Positions 1 to 12,612 of a stretch of 64,000 bases of DNA are shown here, in pieces. The translations under genes were made by a program, and so were the position numbers. The notes beneath the pieces are model-generated. The model had not been told where the DNA came from. It was given only the letters and a program-made list of their open reading frames with translations, and ran no database searches. Position 1 is the first letter of the stretch. Each line of letters opens with the position of its first letter. This stretch comes from Calonectria ilicicola (lineage: Eukaryota > Ascomycota > Sordariomycetes > Hypocreales > Nectriaceae): positions 620,001-684,000 of the forward strand of contig CP085828.1 of assembly GCA_020809705.1 (NCBI GenBank). The letters run 5' to 3'.

Positions 1-529
1 TGGAAAAGCAACGCCCTATTGTTGGCTCCGTGAAAACCCTTATCGTCATATTCCATATCTAGCCGCGCAAAGTTGGTCCTTCCATGAAGCTTTGTGAGAG
101 CTGTGGGAAAGGCGAGGTTGTAAGAGGTTGCAAAGCCGATGACTCTTTTCCCCAAGGTTACGTAATTCACAAGCGCATTTCACCCAACCGGCTGAACACA
201 ACGGTACTGTTAACTTTACCATTGGTTTTGTCAAAACCTTCATCGTTACATGACTCATAAAACTATGTAAATGGACCTCTATGTCTCTTCCATGTACGTT
301 GTGCTGCTGAGTCATACCCTTGAACCACTGCCTATCCCCGATACCTAAACCATAAGGGTATCATGCATTCATTGAACAAACTGAGTAGTGAGTGATCAAA
401 AGACCAAGATGATTGAAAAGTTATGCCAACAAATAATGGAAGCAGAGATTCAGATAAACCGTGGGTCAAAAAAAATTAAACGTACTATCGCTAATCACGT
501 ATTACGTTGATGCGAACAGCAAAAGTAAG
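1..529. other. gene-free edge region
   Basis: I see no supportable gene here. The reading frames are short, lack fungal codon bias and match no family I recognise. The sequence is moderately AT-rich and borders the tRNA gene. Confidence 0.5.
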
Positions 530-613
530 GGCTCCGCCGGGGCTCGAACCCGGGGCCTCGTGCAGCTGAGTGAAGTTCCCAAAGCACGAATCATACCACT
601 AGACCACGAAGCC
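530..613 (-). tRNA. tRNA-Pro (anticodon UGG) with a 13-nt intron
   Basis: Read on the minus strand, the sequence folds as a complete cloverleaf. The acceptor arm GGCTTCG pairs with CGGAGCC (one T-G pair). The D-arm is GGTCTAGTGGTATGATT-like and the T-arm has the canonical GGTTCGAGCCC. The anticodon stem CGTGC/GCACG encloses TTTGGGA and extra bases. Removing 13 nt after the base 3' of the anticodon leaves a seven-base loop TTTGGGT with anticodon TGG, the usual place for a nuclear tRNA intron. CCA is not encoded, as expected in a eukaryote. Confidence 0.93.
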
Positions 614-2734
614 GGTGAATGTTGACGTAATCATGTGCATAATTATGATCATATCTCAACAATCCCGAGAACCCATATGCTCTATTACACGCTGCCATCT
701 GTTTCACGACTATTTTGTATTGGAAGACAAAACACAAGCGACATGTGGCCCAGCTTAACTGGTTGAATTTATAATCCCAGATGCTTGACTTGATCTCAGC
801 TGTGATTAGGTCCTTCTTGGCGTTTGCCCTGCTCAACTCATCGGCCTTGGAGCGACCCATCGTCCACCCTTGTTCCCATGGCAAAGAAAAAACACATTGG
901 TAAAAGTTTCACAATATTTTCGATTCCTGCACTTTAGATGATGGTGTCTCTATTCAAGATTACTTTTCTTATTTGTTTCCAGTGGGATGTGATGGGTATT
1001 GCGCTGGCGAAGTGGCACTGTTACCCGCCAAAAGCCTGCCATATATCGCAAGGCCAGGGTCTGATAACCAGCTCTGAATGCGCCCATGTCTCAAGAGCTC
1101 CTGATTCGAAGTCAAACTTTGAGCACAAGGGAAGTTAGTGTAGTTCTAAACAGAAATAAAGAAGAACATACGTTGTCTGCGTAGTCTCAGGCATGGTTGT
1201 TTTTTTGAGATGGGATGAGTGGTTCAAGAATGTCAGAAATGCCGTGTAACTTTGCACTCGCGAATAAACGTGACGATAGGGAATTGAGCAAAAAAAAAAA
1301 AAAAAAGAAGAAGAAACAGCATATTTAATTAGAATTTATACTTGGTTACTGAACGATTATGTTAAGAAATTTCTCCGAAAAAGATAATGTTGGAGTTGCG
1401 ATGCGCATTTGGCTCCGATATGTACTTGCCTCTCGTCGCCGGTGCGTGTAATTTTCTGGCCACACTTGTCTAGTACGCGCAAATGCACCGTGTCGCAACA
1501 ACGATTCTTAGTCACCGTATTGAGTGAAAGATTGGGCAAGGCTCAAATAAGTGCTTGAGGAAACTTAGTCATAGTTGAAAAGGCTTCTTCGTATCTCGAA
1601 TGGATTTTGAGGACTCCCACCACATTTAAGTCGTCCTGGTCGCTTCTGTTGTATAGAGACTTCGCGTTAATGGGTTGTCAATCGCCCCAGTTTGGCAATT
1701 TAAGAACCAAAAGGGAAAATACAAATTTTAATAAATAATTCATAATAAATAACCCTAATAAACAATCCCAATGAATAATTCTAGGAAATAACTAATCTTC
1801 CACCTCCGCCGATGCCCAATGGTGATATCGAACCACCATTTACTCTACATGATCACTTCAATCAGTGTCGCCCTGTCGCGTTCTTGCTGCCTTCTTCATA
1901 TCTGTTAAGTGTCATAGTAGATAAGAAATATAAAAATGCAGATTCTATAATATAATTTACTAGGGAAAGATCAGAGTCTGCTCTCCACCAAAGCTGATTT
2001 AATGGAGTGTTCCGACCAAAATTAAATTGGTGGCCGAGAAGTATTTCTTCTATTCTACCTCCCGGAGGTGATACGGAAACCATCATAATTGTTCATATAT
2101 TAGTAGCTTTGAAAAGGGCACTTCGTGACTCATGGCTCAGCTGTAGATGATCAGACTTTTGGAAGAGTCGCATGTTGCGAGGTCAGCGTTTTAAAATCGG
2201 CACACTTGTGACGCGTACTGGTTTTTTTGGGATGACGAGAAATTAAATTTTGTGTAGGTGCTGCTAATTTGCGGGTTTGCAAAACAGGTAATACTTGACC
2301 TTCCGTATTTGCTTCCTCGCGCATTTGCGCGCGAACGCCACGGGGCTTAGAGGTTGCATCCTACATACCAGAAACCCAATAGTGGTGGCCCAATTGTCTA
2401 ACACACCACAAAAGCTGAGCTCGATAGTTGAAGGGGCCAACCAACGCAGCATCATGACATCAGTATCCGTCGAGACTAAAAGAAAGGTGGTGTAGGGCTG
2501 GTGATGGTGGTCGCGCATTTGCGACTGGGCGCAACCCGGAGGGCCCGAGGTATGCGCCGAGGCTTCAAGCTCCTGACTATACGCCAGGATCATTTTCTTC
2601 TCACTTTTCGAAGTCAAGAATAGAGTTGATGACCGTGTGAATTTATTCTGATCATCATAATTATTCCCTAAATCACCTCGGTCAACTCCTAACATTCACA
2701 CCGCTGCCCATGGGCGACCCAAGACAAGAGCAAA
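614..2734. other. AT-rich, gene-poor stretch
   Basis: About 2.1 kb with no gene I can support. It contains a poly(A) run near 1290-1306 and a TAATAAA-like A/T-rich patch near 1710-1800. Short open frames at 1862-2086 and 2264-2695 (minus) show no recognisable domain or convincing splice partners. It may be decayed repeat DNA, but no terminal repeats were seen. Confidence 0.4.
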
Positions 2735-5066
2735 ATGCCGAGTCTTACCTCTGACGGCCATAGGGCTACGGAACCCCGCCGAGTCATCAATTTTGCCGCA
2801 GATAACATTGCATTACCGACACAACAAATCCCTGGAGATGGTGCTCAGCGTGTGCCGAAAATCGGTTGGCCTCGCCTGACACTCTACGACAATTACACTT
2901 CGTCCAGAGAAACGAGTCCCACTACTGACATTTCTCTATCTGTACCGTCATCGATATCAAGCGTTTCTTCATTTGCGCCCCCTCATGCAGAAAATGGTTT
3001 GTTAAATGAAAGCGCAGGAGGAGTCTCTATAGTGTCATGTTCCAATGAGTAGGATATTCTTCACCTATTATTGTATTAACCCCTTTTTGTGGGTCTCAGA
3101 ACTAACCTCGCGGATTCTATCATTAGTTCCATCTATTCATTTGACATGATGCCTAGTATGGACGAAGGCACAAACGATGCGGATCTCGACAACCCATTGA
3201 CAAACCTCTCACAACTCACTCCAGAGCACAGCATGAATGCTCCGAGCCCTCCATGTCCCAAAAACGAGTTTACCACTTCAAGTAAGATCGGGTCTGCCAT
3301 CTTCCAAGATACGTACGGAAATTTCGAAAGTATAGTTGAAGATGAGAGTGAGGATGAATATTATGAAGATGAAGATGATGAAGATGAAGACAACGACTGG
3401 AGCGGAGAAGGTGGGCTTGAAGAGTTGGTCATTTCATCTGTTGAAGGCGACCTCTAGTTTGCTGCTTCCCTTATTCCTGCCCTTCATGCCTACACAAGTT
3501 CCATACAAAGAAGGAAAGTCGAGTCATGGCGATCTTGTGGTGTTGAGAAATCCCACAGCCCAGCAGGATGCAGGAATGGCGATTCACCGGATTCTAATAG
3601 GCAGAACGATGAGCCAGACAAGTCGCTCAAACGACGAAGACCAAGTTCAGACTGCGGGGAGAGTCCTAATCGTGATGACGACGAGAATGAGGGGGAAGGG
3701 TCTGGGCAGCCTGCTGAGAATAACGAGCCTACGAATCCAAACCAGCAGAGAGGATTGGCCTGTCCTTTCAACAAGAATGACCCAGTACGGTATTCTGCAA
3801 CCAGCAACATCAAATATAGAACTTGTGCTGGACCGGGGTCTAAAAACATCCAACGCCTCAGGTATTTTCTGGCTAAAGTTGTGGGGTGGTGCTGAGAGCT
3901 AAGCATGTGATGATTCAGGGAACACTTGAAACGAACGCACTTTCCAGTCCAATGCGAGCGATGTTATCAAATATTCCCATCGACTGAAAAGACCAGGGCA
4001 TCTGCTATGGATGAGCTTGCTGCCCATCGACAAGCTGAGATCTCTTGTCTCCGTGGGGATGCATCACTCAAAGAAGGAATCAGCGATGCTCATTGGGCAG
4101 CTTTGGAAGCGATAAACCGCAAGACGATCAAGAACCAAAAATCCCATCGAGTCGAGAAATGGAATGAGATTTATCAAGTGCTGTTCCCAAACCAGGAGAC
4201 GCCGACGCCTTGTAAATATGGGCCAGAGATAGTTCAACGGGTATCTGCTGACATTAGCTACAGGGTACGAAAATGTCACAATTAAATCTGCACCAGACTG
4301 GTCTGTGTCTTCGCCGCAGCAGGGCGACGACTTCGCCAACCTGCTCAAGGAATTTGTGGTTCGCATGGCTCCGGACCTCGAGTGTTTGCAAGGGCGTTTG
4401 ACGGATAAATCGCAAGAGAAGTTGAAGAAGGTTTATCGTTAGGCATATGCATTCTGGGTTCGTATGCATGGCGCAATTCCAGGATCACGGGCGTCTTCTA
4501 GTTTGACCACCAGCAATAACCTTTCTTCCTTCGTGAGCAGATCACCAGCAAATCTCGAAACAGAAACAGATCAAACATCAGTTTCTCTCGCGCCAAGACA
4601 GGAACTGGTACCCAGTGTTCAAATTCCCATGAGTAGGACCAAGACCCATGTCGAGCAGCCGTTGGCAAAAAGACTACGGTCAAGCAGCCGAGTTGATCTA
4701 ACGCACAACCCGCCAGCCAGCCAACAAATTGCAGGTTCTTTGTCCGAAATGACACTATCAACAAATCAATTACAGCACCAGTTCGGGGCATCTATACCAC
4801 CAAATATGTCTACTCCGAGCGCTTCAACATCCGGTCCCGTTATGGTGCAGCAGATTCAGTTAGATGGCTACGCGCCCATGCCGAACCAGTGGCCACTTCC
4901 TTCGAATAATAGCTTCATGGCGCTGAACAACATGGGCAGTGATACTTTTGTCTTCCAGAATCAGTTTTGGGCTTCCAATCCCCAGTTCCAGGTTTCTCCA
5001 CAAGAATTGCAAATTGCAGGGACTGGACACTATCAACAACCGCCAAATTTCGATCAGGTGGACTGA
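2735..5066 (+). pseudogene. C2H2-like zinc-finger fungal protein with two in-frame TAG codons
   Basis: Four exons: 2735-3048, 3127-3861, 3919-4211 and 4264-5066. Each intron has a good donor, branch (for example ACTAAC) and acceptor. The exons sum to 2145 nt, exactly 715 codons. The product belongs to an uncharacterised fungal family with a C2H2-like core: ACPFNKNDP, a TCAGPGSKNIQRL block, EHLKRTH, then QCERCYQIF and a later HR...C. An acidic Glu/Asp run precedes the core. A Ser/Gln-rich tail carries a possible nuclear localisation signal (AKRLR). The frame is broken by TAG at 3455-3457 and at 4440-4442, yet coding-like sequence continues in the same frame after both. Both could be CAG (Gln) to TAG changes, the C-to-T direction produced by repeat-induced point mutation. 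A 48-nt intron starting near 3409 could remove the first stop, but its branch site is poor. A decayed gene, a read-through gene and sequencing error all remain possible. Confidence 0.7.
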
Positions 5067-5847
5067 GATTTGGGAAATACAGGCTGACGTGATACCTTTA
5101 CCGATTAAATTTCAGGTGGTTTTGCTTGCAGTTAACCTTGTTGGATTGTCACCCTCGGGAGTTGGTTTCGTTTGCTTGTTTGGTCGTTTTGTTGTCTAGA
5201 CTGTTATCTTTTGTTTTCCCTTACCAGTTATCGCTTGCCTTCGTGTTCTGCACGAGACGGTTGCAACTGTTGATTCGATGTAGGAAGTCCCCTGTTTTTT
5301 GACGATTGCCAAAAGCTGGATATTGGCCTTATCGTGTGCCTTTTGCTGTTCCTGACCCTGTGGTAATACAGACTATTTTCTTCTCTCGCAATAATTTGCC
5401 TTGCAGACCAAAGGATAAATTGAACACTAATCAATGGTATGAACTTGATATCACTTCAACTTTTTGTGAAATACTAGACACCTCGAATTAAGAAAACATT
5501 TTATTGGATTTCAATTATTTAGATCATTTCTAGATCATGATTTCATCTAAAAGCCTCCGAGCGCTTCCCGATTACATCGCTGGCCTCTCCGACTGCTTTA
5601 CCCTACACCTCCGTCAGCTCACGGAGCTCTCCACTCATCATCAAACAATGCTCCAGAGAAGAAAAAAGGAACAAGAAAAAAGGGACAAAGGAAAAAAAAG
5701 AGAAAAGACCACAAGAAGTGTGTTTCTCTAATAAACGCCAATGATTCTATGCATGCAAATGTACAAATGAGAAGGAATGGAAATTATGATGAAGCCAAGG
5801 TTGAAGCTGGTGTGTTGGGGGTAAAGCGAGGTGGGGCGAGGCTGTGC
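5067..5847. other. intergenic region between convergent genes
   Basis: Probably the 3' untranslated regions of the C2H2-like gene (plus strand) and the MFS gene (minus strand). There is a purine-rich lysine-codon-like tract near 5650-5710. No gene is supported. Confidence 0.5.
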
Positions 5848-7871
5848 TTAGGCGCCACCCGCCATCTCGATGTTCTTGCCCTTGACGCTCTTCCACTCAG
5901 TAAGCACTGCACCGACAATAGTGGCTGACGCTGTGGCGGCTGCGACCCAGAAGCAGACGTTCAACGCGTTGTTATAGGAAGAAATGACTCCAGGCAAATA
6001 TTCCGGCTTGATGGCATGACGGAGATTAGTTGCGCCAGCGTTGATGACTGTCTGGGGATCGAGACCAGGGACCTTGACCTTGATGTTCTCAATGAGCTTG
6101 TTGGTGAAGACGGACTGCGCCCCGGTTACACATAAGGCGCCGCCAAGTGTTTGTACAAAAATGATCATGGCTGTGCCCGTGGGAACGTCCACCATGTCAC
6201 ATACAACCTGGACTGCAATGAGTGGCTGCTGCATGCCGATGCCCACACCAATACCGGCGAGGAGCTGGTAGCCAATCCAACCACCAGCGGCAGTGTCCGG
6301 CTTGAGACTGGACAGAAGACCGTAGCCAATGGCCATGAAAATGGCGCCTCCAATCATGAAGGGAGTGTAGTAACCCCAAAAGGTGACAGCTGCACCAGCG
6401 ACCATGGAAAAGAGGACCACTCCCAGGAGCATGGGCAGGTTTCTGATACCAGACTCGATGGCGGAAGCGCCTTTGACAGCCTGAAACCAAATGGGCAAGA
6501 AATATACTGATGTTAGGAAGCAGGCACCAGTGCAGAAAGCAAAGAAACAAGAAGCCCAAACGGACCGCTTCTTAAAGATGCGTGGGGGTACAGTGGCGTT
6601 CTCTCCCATCCTATACTGGACGTAGATGAAGAGGAGTATCAGAACGGCCGAAAGCATGAACAGGGATGTGATTTTTGAGTTGTTCCAAGCATAGTCGACG
6701 CCACCCCACTGTAGAGCAAGAAGCATACAAATGATGGCGGGCATGAAAATGACGGTTCCGATAGGGTCGAGCTGCCACACCCGAGTCTTCCATGGAGCGG
6801 GCTGAATGTCTCGCTCGGGATCGTTGAAGAAGAAGAAGATGACGACAATGGTGATTACTCCGATGGGTAAGTTAATGTAGAAGCACCAACGCCACGATAC
6901 CTTGTCAGTGAAGAAACCACCAAGTAGTGGACCTGCGACGGAGGAGATTCCCCACATGCCACTGACTAGGCCGGTGTAGATGGGTCGGCTGCGGAGGGGA
7001 ACCGTGTAAGCCAGAATTGTCAGTGCGCCAGCAAAGATGCCAGCCGAGCCAACACCAGCAACGGCGCGGCCAATGATGAGGGTGACGCTGTTGGGGGCAA
7101 TGCCGCAGATGAAGCTGCCAACCTCAAAGATGGTGACGACAGCAAGGAAGGTCCACTTGATGGTGATGAAGGTGTAAAACTTGCCAAAGAACAGCTGCAG
7201 GCCTGCACCTGTGAGCATGTATGCGGATCCATACCAACCAACATCGTTGAGACTCTGGAATTCGTCAGTAATTTTGGGAATTGCGGTGGCGATAATCGAG
7301 TTGTCTGGTCGGGTGTTAGTGGCGGACAAGAATAGACGTGTGTGAGAGCGTGCTCACCGAGAGCCATGACAAAGACGGCCAAACATAGAGCAAGGGTAAT
7401 GAGACCAAGCTTCATGCCTGTGGGGTAGTCATAGTCGTCTTCATCGTTAGCAGCTGCTGCATGTCTATTTTCGTCTGAGTCGCTGTAGTCATGAGTCCCT
7501 TGGGTAAGCTTTTCAGTGCTCTCTGACATCATGGGAGCGGTGCGAGGTCGAATGTCCTCATAGCGGCGAGTGTAGCGGAAAGAATTCCAGCGCGCAAAGT
7601 TGAAGCTATTTGGGTCTCTAGGTGGTAGCGTGTAGTCTTCGTGAGCCATAGATCTGCCATAGATGCTGGGGACGATGGAGGCTGGTCGAGCAAGGTCTTC
7701 CTCGGATGAGAGCCACTGGTCGGCATGACGAGCTAACCTGGCTGTCTCGGGATCAAGCTTAAAGTACGGAGAGGAATCATTAAGGGAAGAGCGAAGTGAG
7801 TCCTTGGGGAGGCGAACGCTCAGGTGCGATCGCGCTATCGAGTAGTCGGGGGCGGTTGGTACTGAGGCCAT
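5848..7871 (-). CDS. MFS drug:H+ antiporter, DHA2 (14-helix) type
   Basis: Two exons, 7871-7358 and 7304-5848, split by a 53-nt GTGAGC...CAG intron. They give a 656-residue protein. The start at 7871 sits in a strong context (AAGATGG); no ATG lies upstream in frame. A long hydrophilic N-terminal tail of about 155 residues precedes the first helix. The splice restores the helix-1 hallmark MALDNSIIATAIP. The antiporter motif C region reads SSVAGPLLGGFFTD followed by SWRWCFYINLPIG, diagnostic of the 14-helix DHA2 family that exports drugs, toxins and secondary metabolites at the plasma or vacuolar membrane. The rest is alternating hydrophobic helices ending in a short charged tail. The substrate cannot be told from sequence, and no biosynthetic genes adjoin it. 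Confidence 0.93.
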
Positions 7872-9707
7872 CTTGACTAGGCTATCTCTGTGAGATGTCT
7901 GAAATGTGACTTGAGAGGCTTGCTGGACAAACAACTGGGGGAACTGAGATGACAACTTATATTGCTCGCAAGCCAAGACCGTTTAGCCCTACATGGCTGC
8001 GTGAGGCTGTATAACCTGTCATAGTCAGCACCCTCCGAAGGCGAGTTTGTGGATTCCATGGGCGACCGGCTGGCCTCCGCCGGTGGAAGGGTGCGAGAAC
8101 CAGGCGTTCAAGACACACACCCTCCGTCCGCACACTCCATTTAGCCCGTTTAAAGTGGCCGCAGGTGGATGGGCCCAGATTAAGGTGATGACGGAAGAGA
8201 CGCCAAATGGAGAACTTGGTTATTTTTTTTGGGTTGACACCTGCAACCTATTTTCGCTGTCAAACTCGGACTTGCATGCATCCGATGTAAGCGTGGAGAA
8301 CCGGCGCGTTGGTGCCTCCCGACGGACTTAGCCATAAGGCCGAGAGACTCGGCTGGGCGAATCAGACACCACGAGTGATTACTCTTTAAAAACATTGGAA
8401 CATGGACGATTGATACATCCAGTATAGTTAGGTGATACTACTGACTAGAGGCGGAACCCGGAGGCCGGGATGCGAACGGGATCATCATCATGGTTCTTTG
8501 ACTAAGAGCAGATGGTTATTTTGATGAACCGAGGTGTTGCCACCATCTCTTCAGAAATCTCACCAGGCAGACATCTGTTGGTCTCACTAAAAAGTAGATC
8601 CCGTATCGAGTTCCTGGCCGGCTAACAACGGAAAAAACGAGATGGAGGATTAAGAATTGCGGCTGAGAAGCCTTGGCATAGTGTTTGCCGTGTCGATCAT
8701 CTTGGCCGCCGAGCAATTCGGTCGGACATCACTGCCATCACGTGCTGGCTGACATTTGCACCTCAGCCACTGCTGTGGCTGATACAAAGATGGTAATATG
8801 AATTTTTTTTTTCGTTTTGATTTTGGGCTTCGCGAATGCTTGATTAGTCGTGATCCCACTTTGTAGCACCAGCATGTTGGGCACGCACTCTCCACTGCTG
8901 TATCTCGTCAAGATCTTGTTTTGTGGCTCACACGACTTTGAAGCTCTGTATAGTTTGTTCGTATTTTTTTTTAAGACCTCATCGCCGTAATACTTGGCAC
9001 ACTTGGCATACGAACATGGGGAATACAAATTACGAACTTAAAAATGCCGTGCGGGAGCTTTCGGGGCGCGTCCATGTCTGCGCGGAGAGCTGGTCTGGCG
9101 GAGCCGGAGCCGGAGTTGTGAAGTACTTACTAAGCCGGCCACCCTCCGCCACCTAGATTTCATCTCACACCCAACCCATTTTCACGTGCGTTGTATTCGT
9201 TTTTGAATTTTAGCTTGGAGTGTTGGAAGATAGGACAACATGAAAAACATTGTCAAGACAAAGGCGGAGACCTCGCATATGCTTTGGAACTGAACCAGGG
9301 GGAAGAGCTACACGCTAGGTTTGTGGGAGTGGGATAATATGAGTACGAGAGAGGGATGATGCAAGGTGTATCATTGTATTCCTACACAACATGAAACACT
9401 AGAACACCGGGAAAAAAGAGTCTTCGGAGATGGAATAATTCTTGAATCATCGGCGAGTTGGATCCTGGTTCCAATCTAAGAGGTTGCTAGAGACCGCAAA
9501 GCCCAAAATTTATTACTACATTAATGTTGATCAGGGCGTCTAAACAAAGTAATGAACAGAGAAACCGATGAGTGATCATATGTAAGGATGTGTGCACCAA
9601 CGCCCCCAAAACTGCACTTTGTACAGTATCTCACATTGCCCTCGTACCGTCTTTTAACAATATTGTAAAAAAGCGATCATTAATGCCCATCACAGAACAC
9701 CACAGAC
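7872..9707. other. 1.8-kb intergenic region
   Basis: Upstream region of the MFS gene and 3' flank of the next minus-strand gene. It includes short T runs (8222-8230, 8808-8815, 8966-8973). Open frames here are short and have no recognisable domain. I see no gene. Confidence 0.5.
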
Positions 9708-11717
9708 TCAAATTTCCGGTTTGGCTGAGCTAACTTCTGCGAATGGAGCAAGCGGGACTCGGGGACTGTCCCGCCGAAGGTTACTCGTCTCACTCCTGAC
9801 TTGGGCAGATGGGGTGACATGGCGAAATCGTCTTGTACCATTATCGGAAGATGCCTGCACCGCTTCTAAAACGTTCTCCTGTCCTTCTTTGATCATCTTG
9901 TCAGAGTATTTTGCCATCAAAGGAGATTTTTGGTTTGGCCCAGGATTGTTTAAACTCTTTGGCGTCATCGTTCGTGACCCACTTGAGGAATTCTTGTAAT
10001 TCGGAACAGATGGTGCCGCAATTTGTTGAAAATCCGGTTGACGCTCTTGTCGATTTCCCTCTAGAGTCAGACTTGAAGGGGCTGCTGACAAAGTGGACGG
10101 GCACATCCGAGCTTCTTTGCGAGATCGGGGCTCATGTAGAGACACAGGGATGCTTGGAGTACGGCATGGTAAAGAACTAGCTTGATTGAGAAGATAACTC
10201 GTCAAAGAATCAGCAATATCGGAGGAGATGGCACTGCTACGCGAACTGATGGGAAAGTGTGTCCCTTTGTCATCGACGGACCGCGTAGATGCCAAGCCCC
10301 CTGCACCATAGGTGTCCTCTCCCGTCGTAGTTGGAGTATTGGACGGAACCCTTGAATGACTAGAGATATCATCTTCTTCAGTCTGAAACGCTGCAAAGGA
10401 GAAAAGACCTTCGGCTGGAATTGATTCTTGTACGTTTCGGTTCGACGAAAAATCTGGCATGCTGACATCGGTGCTTGTTTTTCTGGACCTGCGGGTCTTA
10501 GAAAACAATGTCGAAGGCTGTAGAGGGACGTCTGGCATGTTTATATCCATGTTGGTAAGCCAATCAAAGTAGGGATTGAAGTTTTGAACCGGGTCTGTAC
10601 TTCCAAAACCGAGCGACCCAGTTGCGAACTTATTGGGGGAGTCGGACTGACCCAACCCTTGGAGTGTACGCCGCCCGGAGTTGTTGGAGATGAAATTGTC
10701 GAAACCAGGTAGGCCATGAACTTGCGATGCTGCTTGAAGCCCTAGCGTTCGGCGTCGTGGGGAATGTGCGTGGGATGTAGGGTCATCAGAGGGATATGCA
10801 GGAACAGACAAGGAAGATGCATATGGTGCCCGTTGCCACATGGAAGGATTGGGCCAAGCAATTGAGGAGCTCTGAAGAATCTCTATCAGTGTAGCAGAAT
10901 GTTAGCAACGGTAAGGCTAGCATGGAGAAGACGCAAGGTGATGAATTACCAAGCGGGGCGTGCTGGAACGAGAAGGCAACAATGTTTCTGACTCGTTCAA
11001 TGGGCGTGGACAACGAATCTCGTGGAAATCCTTCGCTGATGACCACTTTAATTCGCCCTAAGTTCCCATCTGCGCTCCAGTCCCTCTGCTGTAGGATCTC
11101 CTTTTGAAACATTGGAAACTTGAGGGGCCCGAGATCACCATTTTGAGCAAAGTCTAGATCAGAGGTTGGTTAGCTCTTCTTCAGTAGGAACCAAAAACCT
11201 GGTAGAATCGCACTAAAGCAGTGGGCAATAACATGTGGTCCATTTGTATCTCTATCAAGCGTCGCGGATCTGCGTTTTCTTAGTCAGGATGATTTAACCG
11301 TGGAGGAACGAGGGGGGATGACCGTACGCGACAAGCTGGCCGTCAATAAAGACTCTGAATTCGAATTTGGCATCTTCGGGATGCATCGAGTACATCTTCG
11401 TGAATTGGCTGAGCGCAGGAGGAGTCCAAGAATGAATGGAAATTTTGAACGGCATTCCGGCGAGTAGACTTGGGACGTAGCAGCATAGCGTTGGAAGCCC
11501 ACAAGAGCCCGAGGTTTGGGAGAACTCTGCTCAGGGCACATGTTAGGTTTAGGCTTAGGTCAGGCAACTTCGAGGAGGATGTTGAGAAAGGGAGAGGATG
11601 GGAAATGGAACGCTGACCGGCATCATGGACAACGTAGCAGGCGGTATTGAACTCTTTCATGGGCGGCGTATCCTCGCCTTGGGGGAAAAGCAGAATGTCC
11701 CAGTCTTCGTACCGCAT
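9708..11717 (-). CDS. uncharacterised conserved fungal protein (MRYEDWDILLFP type)
   Basis: Five exons: 11717-11618, 11526-11328, 11269-11214, 11153-10950 and 10882-9708. They total 1734 nt, or 577 residues. Every junction was chosen because it joins segments with the pattern of a protein widespread in filamentous ascomycetes. That pattern is an N-terminal MRYEDWDILLFP, then PFKISIHSW, FEFRVFIDGQLVA, LDRDTNGPHVIAHCF, GRIKVVISEGFPRDS, IERVRNIVAFSFQHAPL, and IAWPNPSMW. The conserved part fills about the first 200 residues and looks like a compact beta-rich domain. The rest is Ser/Pro-rich, low-complexity and probably disordered. There is no signal peptide or membrane segment. The function is unknown to me; a regulatory or nuclear role is only a guess from the disordered tail. 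Confidence 0.85.
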
Positions 11718-12612
11718 AGTTGGAGAGTTTCAAGATGTGAATTATCTTAAGATGTTGTAGGAGATGAGCGTCGAATAAACGGAATCGAGATGCTCCCGAT
11801 AATGCGAGAAAGAAGATGAGAAGTCATGGAGGCCAAGTGTTTGCGTCTGGCTTTAGGAGATGATATCCTTCTTCCAGCACCTTGGGCAGTAGCAATGCGC
11901 AGCTCCGCGGTCGGACTCGCCTTGCAGCTGGACTGGTCTCCCAAGTAACCAAGTAACGGTCACGGGGAACAATAATGAAGTAGGAGTTAGGCAAGAGGTA
12001 AACGGTGAGATAGTTAAACGGCCAACTGGAAGCAATGGGCAGCCGGCGAGGTAGGTGTCCCTCCCCAACCAGTAACGCCAGCCATAAGGAAGACCTGCGC
12101 AGTTTGGGGGAGCACCGCGGCCACAATCAAGGCTTTTAGAAGCATGCAAAGACAACAAGTTAGCTCATTTGGGCGGTTCTGGATGACTAAAAATATATAA
12201 AACGATATCATGCGATTGTAATTTAATGCTCCTACAATGCAATTGCATCCGAGGAGCAGCACTCAAAATAACCTGGCCAGGATTACAACGCGAGCTTTAT
12301 TCACAGTGATAATATTGATGATAGTCGGTTCCAAGGGAGCTCTCGAAGCTTGGACTTTCGCCCCTCAGCTGCTACAAAAACACCTCAGATGGCTCAAGGG
12401 CGTCTTGGCACACCCCCTTACCCAAGAATTGTCACGATGCAAATTCCAGAAGAGCATATGCGCAGATCGGCAACGGAGCAATTGCACGCACGGATAGAGT
12501 GACTGCAGATTGCAGCATCCCACAAACGAAATCTTTGGCTAGTTGTAGAGTCCACTTGAAATCCATTGAATCCTTTCCATTCTTTATTTATATACAAACG
12601 GGAATTCCCTGT
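11718..12612. other. intergenic region between two minus-strand genes
   Basis: Holds the promoter of the downstream conserved gene and the 3' flank of the NDUFB8 gene. Short frames on both strands show no domain. Nothing else is seen. Confidence 0.5.

Noticed and set aside
2264..2695. 143-codon minus-strand frame
   Set aside because: Only 40 bp from the start of the C2H2-like gene, with no domain, no splice partners and poor codon use.
3409..3457. 48-nt intron that would remove the first TAG of the C2H2-like gene
   Set aside because: A GT and an AG are present and the length keeps frame, but there is no credible branch site and the sequence itself looks coding.
8430..8490. GC-rich tRNA-like patch
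   Set aside because: No acceptor stem or T-arm consensus could be folded.
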